NCBI RefSeq assembly: GCF_004682055.1
Contig: NZ_QUZU01000004.1
Span: forward strand, 124,001 to 188,000
Length of the DNA stretch: 64,000 nucleotides
Reading direction: 5' to 3'
Source of the DNA: Pseudomonas kairouanensis
Lineage (GTDB): Bacteria; Pseudomonadota; Gammaproteobacteria; Pseudomonadales; Pseudomonadaceae
Below are positions 37,069-47,800 of the stretch, in pieces. The notes under the pieces are model-generated. The model was not told the origin of the DNA, did not search any database, and saw nothing but the letters and a program-made list of their open reading frames with translations. The translations under genes and the position numbers were made by a program. Each line of letters begins with the position of its first letter. Position 1 is the stretch's first letter.

Positions 37069-37162
37069 AATGTGGGAGGGGGCTTGCTCCCGATAGCGGA
37101 GTGTCAGTCACCAAATTCATTGGCTGACACACTGCTATCGGGAGCAAGCCCCCTCCCACATT
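37069..37162. repeat. REP doublet (REPIN-like) D
   Basis: The arms AATGTGGGAGGGGGCTTGCT and its near-perfect complement end with CCCTCCCACATT. The middle holds GATAGC/GCTATC and GTCAG/CTGAC pairs around an AT-rich tip. It lies between mltD and the transporter operon. Confidence 0.9.
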
Positions 37163-37256
37163 GGTTCTCCAGTGATTCCAGCAACCTTTTTCCAACCGGA
37201 ACAAGCTGTTACTGTACCGATCATAAAGCCCAAGCCGCCTGGATCGGATCTCTGAC

Positions 37257-39086
37257 TTGAAGCGTCCCCTCCTTCTACTAATAAGTCTGGCCTTGAGCTT
37301 TGCTGCGAACGCGACGATTACCGAGAGCCACGGTTACGCGCAGTTCGGCACGCTCAAATACCCAGCCAAATTCACCCACTTCGATTGGGTAAACCCTGCG
37401 GCGCCGAAAGGCGGGACCTTGCGGGTCATGGCATTTGGCACCTTCGATACGCTCAACCCCTACACGTTCAAGGGCTCAAGCCCGGTTTCCACGCCCAATT
37501 TCCTGCAGTACGGCGTCAATGAGCTCAATGAGCCCTTGATGGTCGGTACCGGCCAGTACGCGCCGTCCGGCGATGAACCGACGTCCAGCTATGGGCTGAT
37601 TGCCCAGTCGGTGGAATACAGCGAGGACCGCAGTTGGGTGGTATTCAACCTGCGGCCCGAAGCGCGCTTTCATGATGGCAAGCCGATCACGGCCTATGAC
37701 GTGGCGTTTTCCTATCGCACCCTGCTGACCGAAGGCCACCCGCAGTACCGCACCAACCTTCAGGAGGTGGCGCGGGTCGACATCCTCAACCGGCATCGCA
37801 TCCGCTTTGTGTTCAAGCGTGCCGGCAACCCGCTGCTGATCCTGCGCCTGGGCGAGTTGCCGGTGCTGCCCCAGCATTACTGGAAGAACCGCGACTTCAA
37901 GGCCACCACCTTCGAACCACCGCTGGGCAGCGGACCGTATCGCATCAGCAAGGTCACCCCTGGCCGGCAACTGGTGTTTGAACGGGTAAAGGACTACTGG
38001 GGCAAGGACCTGCCGGTCAATCGGGGGTTCTATAACTACGACAACGTCGAAGTGGAGTTCTACCGCGACAGCGACGTGGCCTTCGAAGCCTTCAAAGCGG
38101 GCGAGTTCGATATCTACATTGAGCACCAGGCCAAGAACTGGGCCACGGGCTATGACTTTCCGGCAGTCAACCGTGGCGACGTGATCAAGGCGCAGATCGC
38201 CCACCAGATCCCCACCCAGAGCCAGGGCCTGTTCATGAACACCCGGCGGCCTAGCTTCAGCCAGGCCAAAGTGCGCGAGGCCCTGGGGTTGATGTTCGAC
38301 TTTGAATGGACCAACCGCACCCTGTTCAGCAGCGCCTACAAGCGCACGTTGAGCTACTACCCCAACAGCGAGTTCGCGGCAACCGGCGTGCCGGTGGGCC
38401 ACGAATGGCTGATGCTCTCGCCCTACCGTGATCAGTTGCCCATCAACCTGTTTACGCAACCGTTCAGCCTGCCCCAGACCGATGGGCGCGGCATCCCCCG
38501 CGACACGCTGCGCCGCGCCCTGGCCCTGCTGGGCGAGGCCGGCTGGAAGCTGTCGGGGCAACGCCTGCTCAACAGTGACGGGCAGCCGCTGCGCTTCGAG
38601 ATCCTGCTGGTCAACCCGAACCTGGAGCGCATCCTGCAGCCCTATGTGGAGAACCTGATCAGTATCGGCATCGACGCGCGCCTGCGCACCGTCGACCGCG
38701 CTCAATACAAGCAGCGCCTGGATCAATTCGACTTCGACATGATCCTGATCACCCTCAACCAAACCTTGAGCCCAGGCCTTGAGCAGTGGCAGTACTTCCA
38801 CTCCAGCCAAGCGTCGATCAAGGGCAGCAAAAACTTCGCAGGCATCAACAACCCGATTGTCGATCACCTGCTGGAAAAACTGCTGGCCGCTCAGACTCGC
38901 GAAGAGCAACTGGCCGCCGGCCGCGCCCTGGACCGGGTGTTGCTGTGGCAGCACTACAGCATTCCCAACTGGTACCTCAACTATCATCGCCTGGCCTACC
39001 GCAACCGGTTCGCCTTTGTCACCACGCCGCCCTACAGCCTGGGCCTGAGCGCATGGTGGCTGAAAGCTTCGGAGAACGCCCAATGA
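37257..39086 (+). CDS. nppA1: Peptide ABC transporter substrate-binding protein 1 (NppA1-like)
   Basis: This 609-residue SBP_bac_5 protein has a signal peptide (MKRPLLLLISLALSFAANA) and family blocks WVNPAAPKGGTLRV and FHDGKPITAYDV. It corresponds to PA1811, the first of two binding proteins in the NppA1A2BCD importer of peptidyl-nucleoside antibiotics and related peptides (YejABEF family). The start codon is TTG: a stop lies 11 codons upstream and no ATG or GTG fits before the signal peptide. This may lower its expression. Its stop overlaps the next start as ATGA. Confidence 0.9.
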   Translation: MKRPLLLLISLALSFAANATITESHGYAQFGTLKYPAKFTHFDWVNPAAPKGGTLRVMAFGTFDTLNPYTFKGSSPVSTPNFLQYGVNELNEPLMVGTGQYAPSGDEPTSSYGLIAQSVEYSEDRSWVVFNLRPEARFHDGKPITAYDVAFSYRTLLTEGHPQYRTNLQEVARVDILNRHRIRFVFKRAGNPLLILRLGELPVLPQHYWKNRDFKATTFEPPLGSGPYRISKVTPGRQLVFERVKDYWGKDLPVNRGFYNYDNVEVEFYRDSDVAFEAFKAGEFDIYIEHQAKNWATGYDFPAVNRGDVIKAQIAHQIPTQSQGLFMNTRRPSFSQAKVREALGLMFDFEWTNRTLFSSAYKRTLSYYPNSEFAATGVPVGHEWLMLSPYRDQLPINLFTQPFSLPQTDGRGIPRDTLRRALALLGEAGWKLSGQRLLNSDGQPLRFEILLVNPNLERILQPYVENLISIGIDARLRTVDRAQYKQRLDQFDFDMILITLNQTLSPGLEQWQYFHSSQASIKGSKNFAGINNPIVDHLLEKLLAAQTREEQLAAGRALDRVLLWQHYSIPNWYLNYHRLAYRNRFAFVTTPPYSLGLSAWWLKASENAQ

Positions 39087-40915
39087 TGTCATTGCGTACT
39101 GCCCTGCTCGGCAGCCTGCTGCTGTGCACCGTGGCCCAAGCCGCCCCGCAACATGCGTTGACGCTTTACAACGAACCGCCCAAATACCCCGCCAACTTCA
39201 AGCACTTCGACTACGTGAACCCGGACGCGCCCAAGGGCGGCACCTTTCGCGAGTCGTCCATGGGTGGCTTCGACAGCCTCAACCCCTACATCAGCAAGGG
39301 CGTACCGGCCGATAACCTGGGCCTGATCTACGACACCCTGGCCATGCAAAGCCTGGACGAGCCCATCACTGAATACGGCCTGGTGGCCGGCAAGATCGAG
39401 AAGGCCCCGGACAACAGCTGGGTACGCTTCTACCTGCGCCCCGAGGCGCGCTTCCATGACGGCCATCCGATCCGCGCTGAAGACGTGGTGTTCACCTTCC
39501 AGACCCTGCTCAAGGAAGGCTCGCCCATCTACCGTACCTACTACGCCGATGTGGACGACGTGGTCGCCGAAGACCCGCTGCGGGTGCTGTTCAAGTTCAA
39601 GCGCACCAACAACCGTGAGTTGCCACTGATCCTCGGACAGTTGCCGGTTTTGCCCAAGCACTGGTGGGCCACCCGCGATTTTGCCAAGGGCAACCTCGAA
39701 GTGCCGCTGGGCAGCGGGCCTTACAAGGTGGCCGAGGTCAAGGCCGGGCGCATGATCCGCTACGAGCGGGTCAAGGACTACTGGGCCAAGGACCTGCCGA
39801 TCACCAAAGGTTTCTACAACTTCGATACCCGCATCACAGACTATTACCGCGACAGCACCGTTTCCCTTGAAGCCTTGAAGGCCGGGCAGTTCGACTACTG
39901 GCTGGAGTTCAGCGCCAAGAACTGGGCCAATGCCTATAACATCCCGGCCGTCGCCGACGGCCGCTTGATCAAGGAAGAAATCCCCAACGGCAACCCCACC
40001 GGGATGCAGGGGTTTGTGTTCAACATGCGCAAACCGATGTTCCAGGATGTGCGAGTACGCAAAGCCATCAGCCTGTTGCTGGATTTCGAGTGGAGCAACA
40101 AGCAGTTGTTCAACGGTGCCTATACCCGCACCCGCAGTTATTTCGAAAACTCGGAGATGGCGGCCACCGGCCTGCCCGGCCCGGATGAGTTGGCGATCCT
40201 TGAACCGCTGCGCGACAAGATCCCGCCCGAAGTCTTTACCCAGGCCTTCGAGCCTGCCAAAACCGACGGCAGCGGCATGATCCGCACTCAGCAACGCGAA
40301 GCCTACCAACTGTTGCAGGAAGCCGGCTGGCGCATCGTCGATGACAAGATGGTGGACACCACCGGCAAGCCGGTGACCATCGAGTTCCTGCTGGCCCAGA
40401 CCGAGTTCGAGCGCATCCTGCTGCCCTTCAAGCGCAACCTGTCCGACCTGGGCGTTGACCTGGTGATTCGGCGAGTGGACGTGTCGCAGTTCGTCAACCG
40501 TATCCGCTCGCGGGATTTCGACATGCTGGTGGGCAGCTTCCCCCAATCGACCTCGCCGGGTAACGAACAACGGGAGTTCTGGAAGTCCTCCAGCGCCGAC
40601 AAGCCGGGCAGCCGCAACTACATGGGCCTCAAGGATCCGGCCATCGACCAGTTGGTGGAAGAGCTGATCGACGCCGACTCGCGCAAAAGCCTGGTGGCCC
40701 ACGCCAAGGCCCTGGATCGCGTGTTGCAGTTCGGCTACTACGTGATCCCCAACTGGCATATCAAGACCTTCCGCGTGGCCTACTGGAACCATCTGGGCCA
40801 CCCCAACGTCCCACCGCGCTACGACGTCGGCACTGCCACCTGGTGGGCCAAACCCGATGTGAAACCTGTCATCACCCTGGACACGAGCGCCGATCCGGCG
40901 AGCGGAGGCGATTAA
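39083..40915 (+). CDS. nppA2: Peptide ABC transporter substrate-binding protein 2 (NppA2-like)
   Basis: This 610-residue SBP_bac_5 protein with signal peptide (LLGSLLLCTVAQA) is a paralogue of the preceding gene; the two share blocks such as YVNPDAPKGGTFR, LRPEARFHDG and LGSGPYKV. It corresponds to PA1810. A second ATG lies one codon later. Its stop codon directly abuts the permease start codon, so the genes are tightly coupled. Acts in the periplasm, handing peptides to NppB/NppC. Confidence 0.9.
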   Translation: MMSLRTALLGSLLLCTVAQAAPQHALTLYNEPPKYPANFKHFDYVNPDAPKGGTFRESSMGGFDSLNPYISKGVPADNLGLIYDTLAMQSLDEPITEYGLVAGKIEKAPDNSWVRFYLRPEARFHDGHPIRAEDVVFTFQTLLKEGSPIYRTYYADVDDVVAEDPLRVLFKFKRTNNRELPLILGQLPVLPKHWWATRDFAKGNLEVPLGSGPYKVAEVKAGRMIRYERVKDYWAKDLPITKGFYNFDTRITDYYRDSTVSLEALKAGQFDYWLEFSAKNWANAYNIPAVADGRLIKEEIPNGNPTGMQGFVFNMRKPMFQDVRVRKAISLLLDFEWSNKQLFNGAYTRTRSYFENSEMAATGLPGPDELAILEPLRDKIPPEVFTQAFEPAKTDGSGMIRTQQREAYQLLQEAGWRIVDDKMVDTTGKPVTIEFLLAQTEFERILLPFKRNLSDLGVDLVIRRVDVSQFVNRIRSRDFDMLVGSFPQSTSPGNEQREFWKSSSADKPGSRNYMGLKDPAIDQLVEELIDADSRKSLVAHAKALDRVLQFGYYVIPNWHIKTFRVAYWNHLGHPNVPPRYDVGTATWWAKPDVKPVITLDTSADPASGGD

Positions 40916-41992
40916 ATGCTGGCCTATATCTTTCGCCGCCTGTTGCTGATCATCCCCACGCTGTTCGGGATTCTGTTGATCAACTTCGTCATCATCCAGG
41001 CCGCCCCCGGCGGCCCGGTTGAGCAAATGATCGCCAAGCTGGAAGGCTTTGAAGGCGCCACCAGCCGCATTGCCGGCGGTGGTGCCGAAGTGTCGGTGGC
41101 CGGTTCCAGCAGCTACCGGGGCGCCCAGGGCCTGGACCCGGCGCTGATCAAGGAAATCGAGAAAATGTACGGCTTCGACAAGTCGGCGCCGGAACGCTTG
41201 TGGATCATGGTCAAGAACTACGCCCGGCTGGACTTTGGCGACAGCTTCTTCCGCGACGCCAAGGTCATCGACCTGATCAAGGAAAAGATGCCGGTGTCCA
41301 TATCCCTCGGGTTATGGAGCACGCTGATCATGTACCTGGTGTCGATCCCCCTGGGGATCGCCAAGGCCACGCGCCATGGCAGCCACTTTGATGTGTGGAC
41401 CAGTTCGGCGATTATCGTCGGCTATGCGATCCCGGCGTTCCTGTTCGCGATCCTGCTGATCGTGGTATTTGCCGGCGGCAGTTACTTCGACTGGTTCCCC
41501 TTGCGCGGCCTCACCTCCAACAACTTCGACGAACTGAGCTGGGGCGGCAAGATCCTCGACTATTTCTGGCACCTGGCACTGCCCATTACGGCGTTGGTGA
41601 TCGGCAACTTTGCCACCATGACCCTGCTGACCAAAAACAGCTTTCTCGACGAGATCAACAAACAGTACGTGGTGACCGCCAAAGCCAAAGGCCTGACCAA
41701 TCACCGGGTGCTCTACGGCCATGTGTTTCGCAACGCGATGCTACTGGTGATCGCCGGTTTCCCCTCAGCCTTCATCGGCATCTTCTTCACCGGTTCCTTG
41801 CTGGTGGAAGTGATCTTCTCCCTCGACGGCCTGGGCCTGATGAGCTTTGAAGCGGCAATCAACCGCGATTACCCGGTGGTGTTCGGCACCCTGTTCATCT
41901 TCACCCTGTTGGGCCTGGTGGTGAAACTGATCGGCGACCTCACCTACACCCTGGTCGATCCACGTATCGACTTCGCCAGCCGGGAGCATTGA
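40916..41992 (+). CDS. nppB: Peptide ABC transporter permease (YejB/NppB)
   Basis: This 358-residue inner-membrane permease of the DppB/YejB type has an N-terminal helix ([21 protein letters not shown]), a YejB-type long insert (residues about 40-95) and five further helices. The EAA coupling loop is recognisable as [23 protein letters not shown] near residue 250. It follows nppA2 without a gap and precedes the second permease by one base. Confidence 0.93.
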   Translation: MLAYIFRRLLLIIPTLFGILLINFVIIQAAPGGPVEQMIAKLEGFEGATSRIAGGGAEVSVAGSSSYRGAQGLDPALIKEIEKMYGFDKSAPERLWIMVKNYARLDFGDSFFRDAKVIDLIKEKMPVSISLGLWSTLIMYLVSIPLGIAKATRHGSHFDVWTSSAIIVGYAIPAFLFAILLIVVFAGGSYFDWFPLRGLTSNNFDELSWGGKILDYFWHLALPITALVIGNFATMTLLTKNSFLDEINKQYVVTAKAKGLTNHRVLYGHVFRNAMLLVIAGFPSAFIGIFFTGSLLVEVIFSLDGLGLMSFEAAINRDYPVVFGTLFIFTLLGLVVKLIGDLTYTLVDPRIDFASREH

Positions 41993-41993
41993 G

Positions 41994-43013
41994 ATGAACC
42001 TGTCCCCCCTCAATCGCCGCCGGTTCGAGCGGTTCAAGGCCAACAAGCGCGGCTGGTGGTCACTGTGGCTGTTTTTGATTCTATTTGTGCTGAGCCTGGG
42101 CGCCGAACTGATCGCCAACGACAAGCCGCTGGCGGTGCACTACGACGGTGGCTGGTACTTCCCGGCGCTCAAGCGCTACCCGGAGACCACCTTTGGCGGC
42201 GAGTTCCCGCTGGAGGCCAACTACAAGAGCCCGTATATCCAGGAATTGCTCAAGGCCAAGGACGCCTGGACCCTGTGGGCGCCGATCCCCTTCAGCTACC
42301 AGAGCATCAACTACGACCTCAAGGTCCCGGCTCCGGCGCCCCCTTCCGGCGACAACCTGCTGGGCACCGATGACCAGGGCCGCGACGTGCTGGCACGGGT
42401 GATCTATGGCTTTAGGGTATCGGTGCTGTTTGCCCTGACGCTCACGGTACTCAGCTCCATCATCGGCGTGATCGCCGGGGCCCTGCAGGGGTTCTATGGC
42501 GGCTGGGTCGATCTGGCCGGGCAGCGCTTCCTGGAGATCTGGTCCGGCTTGCCGGTGCTGTACCTGTTGATCATCCTTGCCAGCTTCGTGCAGCCCAACT
42601 TCTGGTGGCTGCTGGGGATCATGCTGTTGTTTTCCTGGATGAGCCTGGTGGACGTGGTGCGCGCCGAGTTCCTGCGCGGACGCAACCTGGAATACGTGCG
42701 CGCGGCCCGGGCGCTGGGCATGCAGAACGGCGCGATCATGTTCCGGCATATCCTGCCCAATGCCATGGTTTCGACCATGACCTTCATGCCGTTCATCCTC
42801 ACCGGCGCCATCGGCACCCTCACCGCGCTGGACTTCCTGGGCTTCGGCCTGCCCGCCGGTTCGCCGTCGCTGGGTGAGTTGGTGGCCCAGGGCAAATCCA
42901 ACCTGCAAGCGCCGTGGCTGGGCATGAGTGCCTTTGCCGTGCTGGCGATCATGTTGAGTTTGCTGGTGTTTATCGGCGAGTCCGCTCGCGATGCCTTCGA
43001 CCCGAGGAAATAA
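41994..43013 (+). CDS. nppC: Peptide ABC transporter permease (YejE/NppC)
   Basis: This 339-residue permease of the DppC/YejE type has an N-terminal helix near residues 20-40, a periplasmic loop of about 100 residues, then five helices. Signature parts are LGTDDQGRDVLARVIYGFR (near 122) and the EAA loop EYVRAARALGMQNGAIMFRHILPNA (near 225). It pairs with NppB in the membrane. The ATPase gene begins two bases after its stop. Confidence 0.93.
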   Translation: MNLSPLNRRRFERFKANKRGWWSLWLFLILFVLSLGAELIANDKPLAVHYDGGWYFPALKRYPETTFGGEFPLEANYKSPYIQELLKAKDAWTLWAPIPFSYQSINYDLKVPAPAPPSGDNLLGTDDQGRDVLARVIYGFRVSVLFALTLTVLSSIIGVIAGALQGFYGGWVDLAGQRFLEIWSGLPVLYLLIILASFVQPNFWWLLGIMLLFSWMSLVDVVRAEFLRGRNLEYVRAARALGMQNGAIMFRHILPNAMVSTMTFMPFILTGAIGTLTALDFLGFGLPAGSPSLGELVAQGKSNLQAPWLGMSAFAVLAIMLSLLVFIGESARDAFDPRK

Positions 43014-43014
43014 G

Positions 43015-44616
43015 ATGAACCAGGACAATCTGATCGAAGTCCGCGACCTCAGTGTCGAGTTCGTCACGGGCGATCACGTACACCGGGTAGTGAACAACGT
43101 CAGCTTCGATATCAAACGCGGCGAGACCCTGGCCCTGGTGGGCGAAAGCGGCTCGGGCAAGTCGGTGACGGCGCATTCGATCCTGCGCTTGCTGCCCTAC
43201 CCGCTGGCACGCCACCCTTGCGGTACCATCGAGTACGCCGGGCAAGACCTGCTGACGCTCAAGGAAAAGTCCCTGCGCCACATTCGCGGCAATCGCATTG
43301 CCATGATCTTCCAGGAGCCGATGACCTCGTTGAACCCGCTTCATTCCATCGAGAAGCAGATCAACGAAGTGCTCGGCCTGCACAAGGGCCTCACCGGCAA
43401 GGTCGCGACGTTGCGCACCCTGGAGTTGTTGGACCTGGTGGGCATCCCCGAACCGCACAAGCGCCTCAAGGCCCTGCCCCACGAGCTGTCTGGCGGGCAG
43501 CGCCAGCGGGTGATGATCGCCATGGCCCTGGCCAACGAACCGGAACTGTTGATCGCCGACGAACCCACCACCGCCCTCGACGTGACGGTGCAGTTGAAAA
43601 TCCTGGAACTGCTCAAGTCACTGCAGGCGCGCCTGGGCATGGCCCTGCTGTTGATCAGCCATGATCTGAACCTGGTGCGGCGCATTGCCAATCGGGTGTG
43701 TGTGATGCAACAGGGCTGCATCGTCGAGCAGGCTGAGTGCGAGACGCTGTTCCAGTCACCCCAGCACCCCTATACCCAAGTGCTGCTGGCCGCCGAGCCC
43801 AGCGGTGGGCCCGCCACCAATGTGGTCGGGCCGCCGTTGCTGGAAGTCGATGACCTGAAGGTCTGGTTTCCCATCAAGAAAGGTTTTTTGCGCAACACCG
43901 TCGATTACGTCAAGGCGGTGGACGGTATCAACTTCAGCCTGCCCCAAGGGCAAACCCTGGGGATCGTGGGCGAAAGCGGCTCGGGTAAATCCACCCTGGG
44001 CCTGGCGATTTTGCGGCTGATCGCCAGCAAGGGCGGCATTCGTTTCGAAGGCCAGCCACTGGACCAACTCAGCCAGCAACAGGTGCGGCCACTGCGCCGG
44101 GAAATGCAAGTGGTGTTCCAGGACCCCTTCGGCAGCCTGAGCCCGCGCATGTGCGTCAGCGAGATCGTCGGCGAAGGCCTGCGCATCCACAAAATGGGCA
44201 CGCCGGCTGAACAGGAAGTGGCGATCATCGCCGCGCTCAAGGAAGTGGGGCTGGACCCGGACTCCCGACATCGCTACCCCCATGAGTTCTCCGGCGGTCA
44301 GCGCCAGCGTATCGCTATCGCCCGCGCCTTGGTGCTCAAGCCGCGGCTGATCCTGCTGGACGAACCCACCTCGGCACTGGACCGCACCGTGCAGCGCCAA
44401 GTGGTGGAGTTGCTGCGCAGCTTGCAGGCCAAGTACAACCTGACCTACCTGTTTATCAGCCATGACTTGGCGGTGGTGAAGGCGTTGAGTCATCAGCTGA
44501 TGGTGGTCAAGCAGGGTCAAGTCGTGGAGCAAGGCGACGCCAAGTCGATTTTCGCCGACCCGCAGCATGCCTATACCCGGCAATTGCTGGAAGCTGCGTT
44601 CCTCGTGCCGGCCTGA
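43015..44616 (+). CDS. nppD: Dual ABC ATPase of the peptide transporter (YejF/NppD)
   Basis: This 533-residue protein fuses two ATPase domains. Each has Walker A (GESGSGKS near residues 44 and 322), signature LSGGQRQRV / FSGGQRQRI and Walker B (LLIADEPTT / LILLDEPTS). C-terminal oligopeptide-binding-type tails follow each domain. ATG at 43015 follows AGGAAATAAG. It powers the NppB/NppC channel. In other pseudomonads fabI follows this gene; here a different region begins. Confidence 0.94.
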   Translation: MNQDNLIEVRDLSVEFVTGDHVHRVVNNVSFDIKRGETLALVGESGSGKSVTAHSILRLLPYPLARHPCGTIEYAGQDLLTLKEKSLRHIRGNRIAMIFQEPMTSLNPLHSIEKQINEVLGLHKGLTGKVATLRTLELLDLVGIPEPHKRLKALPHELSGGQRQRVMIAMALANEPELLIADEPTTALDVTVQLKILELLKSLQARLGMALLLISHDLNLVRRIANRVCVMQQGCIVEQAECETLFQSPQHPYTQVLLAAEPSGGPATNVVGPPLLEVDDLKVWFPIKKGFLRNTVDYVKAVDGINFSLPQGQTLGIVGESGSGKSTLGLAILRLIASKGGIRFEGQPLDQLSQQQVRPLRREMQVVFQDPFGSLSPRMCVSEIVGEGLRIHKMGTPAEQEVAIIAALKEVGLDPDSRHRYPHEFSGGQRQRIAIARALVLKPRLILLDEPTSALDRTVQRQVVELLRSLQAKYNLTYLFISHDLAVVKALSHQLMVVKQGQVVEQGDAKSIFADPQHAYTRQLLEAAFLVPA

Positions 44617-44631
44617 CGAAACGCGGTCGAA

Positions 44632-44718
44632 TGTGGGGGCTGGCAGAGCGCGTTCTTCGGCACCGGGTTCTACGGCGAACCGCGCAGCTTGCAATCGGCC
44701 ACGCGTTGGGGCTTCTGA
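44632..44718 (+). pseudogene. Possible remnant of an outer-membrane receptor C-terminus
   Basis: One frame before the stop at 44716-44718 reads GWQSAFFGTGFYGEPRSL and ends in WGF. A YGEPR-type turn followed by a strand ending in aromatic Phe is the usual C-terminus of TonB-dependent receptors. No start codon or upstream barrel is present, so this would be a leftover fragment. The rest of the 214-bp gap (to 44830) shows nothing recognisable. The call is an inference from a short peptide. Confidence 0.35.
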
Positions 44719-44830
44719 CGCCTTACGGCCGTGGATGAGGCAACCCACGGCAGACTGCGAAGGGCCTGCTGCCCAGGGATCCAGCCCGCAGCCAATCATT
44801 GGGGTTTAGCCACCACTGAAGGCCGCCCCC

Positions 44831-47800
44831 ATGGAAGGAACACTCGCGCTTGCGCTGTCCCCTGAAGACTATTCACCCGAAACCCTGGTACTGGACGGCC
44901 CGAGCTATTCAGCCAGCGACCTGAGCGAGCGCGAAGACCTGCGTCGCATGGGTGATCGCGAGCTGATCGTCCAGTTGCTGCCGATATTGCAAACCCCGGC
45001 AGCGTTGCAGGCAAGCACACCGGTCGTGGTTTCCGAACTGTCCCTGTTGGGCCAATGGGGCGACATGTTCACCAAGGCGATCAACAGTGCACCGTTCCTT
45101 GAATGGGCCGACAAACGCCAGTTGGACTTCACCACACTGCACGTGCACAACGGTCAGCTTCGAGGCCGGGCTTATCACCAATCCACCGAACTGCGCTTTA
45201 CCCTGGCCGACACGTCCGGCTGGTGGAGGGTGGCCAACCCGATCATCTATATCGCCCAATTGATGGACCCAGCCGAGCTAGGCATGCCCTACCTCGGGGA
45301 CCGCGCCACCAATACTGAACGCATGCTGACGCTGGATCGGGTGCTGGCATTCTATGGCTACCCTATGCCAACCAATCGCTTCCAGGCTCAAGTGATCATC
45401 GAGGAGTTGCGCGCCGCCGATGCCTTTCCGTCCATTGATAACGTCGGCCAGAACCGCTCGTTGATCCATGGCGAGCGCCACAGCCAGCAGCGCGACTTCC
45501 AACAACTGGCCAATACCCTGGAAACACTGGTGCCCTTCGATGGCCTGGACCTGTTCAGCACCCGGCTGCACCTGGCCTCGGGCTCATTGCTGGCGCGCAC
45601 CTTGATAGAGGCGGCGCAGTCTCTGAAGGGAGTGGTTGAAGACGGTGTCGAAGGCGTGCAGCCCAATCTGGCGGACTACTTTTTTGATCACGCCAAACAG
45701 GTGGTGCGCGTAATGCCCAATCGGCGTAGAGGCGAAATCCAGGTGCGTGACCTGCGCCCCAAGAACCCCAACCTGCGCTGGCACACACTACGGCGCCTGG
45801 CCGACAAGCTGGGCACCGACATTTACCCGGACCATAGCCTGAGCATTGCTGCCTGCCTACAGGTCTACGGCATCGAACGGATCACGACTCAAACCGAACT
45901 GGCCCCGCTGATTGCTCGGTTGCGGCAATGGACCCTGCCGCCGGCGCCGACGCTGCACGCATCGGCACGCAGTCTCGATGAGCGGTACATTTATAGCCGA
46001 TTCATCGGGGTGCTCAATGACCGTCACACCCTGCGAGATGCGTTGCTTAGAACCGCAACCAGCGGCGTGCTGAGCGGCCCTCAGGGCCTGGATGGGTTTA
46101 TCACGGCCGACCCGGAGATTCTGCCGGTCAAATTGTTACCCGGCCGCCAAAAGCTACAGGCGCTGGTGCAGCAGACAGAATTCGTAGCCATCCTGGTACA
46201 ACAGCGTATCGACCCCAGCAGTCACGTACTGCTGAGTGTCGAAAACGGAATTGGCGCCCGAGACCAGGAGGGTGTGTGGAAGCCGCTGACCCAGTCGGTA
46301 CTGGCCAACCCCAAGTTGGCATCGATGGCCAGGCAACTGCTAGCCACCGCCAGCGAACTGGGCGGCGAGATACGCACCAACGACGCCATCAGCTTGCGCC
46401 AGGCACTGCGGCTCTATGGCATTCCATTGCCCACCACCCTGGACGGTGCGCGGCGCATAGCCCAGCGCTGGACGATTACCGTGCCCCATCCTATGTACGA
46501 GAGTAATTATTGGCGCGCGGTTATTCCGGCCAAAGCCACACAGCCCATCGGCTGGACGCTGTCGAAGCAAGAACGGCAACAGGTGCTCGCAACCAGCGCC
46601 CTGTTCGTTGCAGGCACCGAACAAACTCTGTTCAACTACCTCAGCGAACCCGTGCTGCAGGGTAAGACGCCAGAAGATATTCGCGCCGAGGCCGACTTGC
46701 TGATGAGCCGCCTGATCACCTCGCCCCGCGCCCAGCAATTGGCCAGCCAATTGGCCCAAGCCGTGCAATGGCATGGCAGTGAAGCCAGCGTGAGTGGTGG
46801 CCACGCCAGTCGCAGTGCGCTGGTTTGGGCGGCGCTGATCCTGAACTTCGAGCCAGACGTCGACACCCATATTGGCCACCTCAACGGACTGGATCTGACG
46901 GCCCCCCACTTTTGGGCTGAATCGAGCACCTTTGTGCGTTCGCAAATAGAGCATAGTTTCAGAGGCCTTGACCCCGGTGCCGCAGCACTGGCAACGCACC
47001 TGATGCTGTGCGGCCAGGGGCCCCAGTTGCTGGTGCGCGACATTCCCGACTCGCTGCCGTATTTGTCCACACAGACCTGGGTGCTGTTCCAGCAATACGC
47101 CACTTACCTGGAGTTGCGCGTACCTGGGGCCGCGCGCCAGATGAGTCACGATGAAATCCTGTACCTGGCCTATTTACCGCTGCGAGGCAGTTGGCGCCTG
47201 TTTCTGGACTCGCCCGAGGCCATCCCGCCGATTCTCGCCTGGGCTGCCGTCAACGGTGTACTGCCGCGCCAGAAAGGCTACACACCGACCCAGACCAACA
47301 CCGCGATCACGGCGCTCAACGCGCTGCGCACGAGGCAGCGCGCTGCCCAGGCGACCTTTGCCTTGCGTGCCCCCAACCAACGCAGCATTGCCCTCCTTGC
47401 GCTTAAGAAGGTGTACCCACACTCAGCAGCCCTGGAAGACCTCGTCTGGTCATTGGCGGTGCAAGACACGAACACTGCCAACAAATACTCGTTCATCGAC
47501 CTGTATATGGCCAACGAACTGGATGCCACGTCAGTGCGCTGGGTGTCGTCAGATCCGGCCATCAACTACGCGGACATGGCCCGTCACTTCGCTCAGTTGC
47601 AACCGTTCAACCAAGCCTTCTACAACGCCTTTGACCTCCAATTGAAGCAGCTGCAGGGCGCCTACATCGAGTACATGCAAAATGCCTTGTCAGGTTTATC
47701 GCTGCCACGACGCGAAGCACTGGAGTACGGCACGGTGGAGCTGTTCAGCCTGCGTAGCGGCCCTGGTCGTGTCGGGGAATTTGGCTTGATTGTCTGCGCC

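Noticed and set aside
27074..37162. Possible CRISPR-like or terminator-only reading of the palindromic intergenic repeats
   Set aside because: Copies are dispersed by kilobases, with inverted arms and no spacers; they fit REP doublets.
37476..41026. 538- and 645-codon minus-strand frames opposite nppA1 and nppA2
   Set aside because: Mirror frames of two signal-peptide-bearing binding proteins; no independent start signals or motifs.
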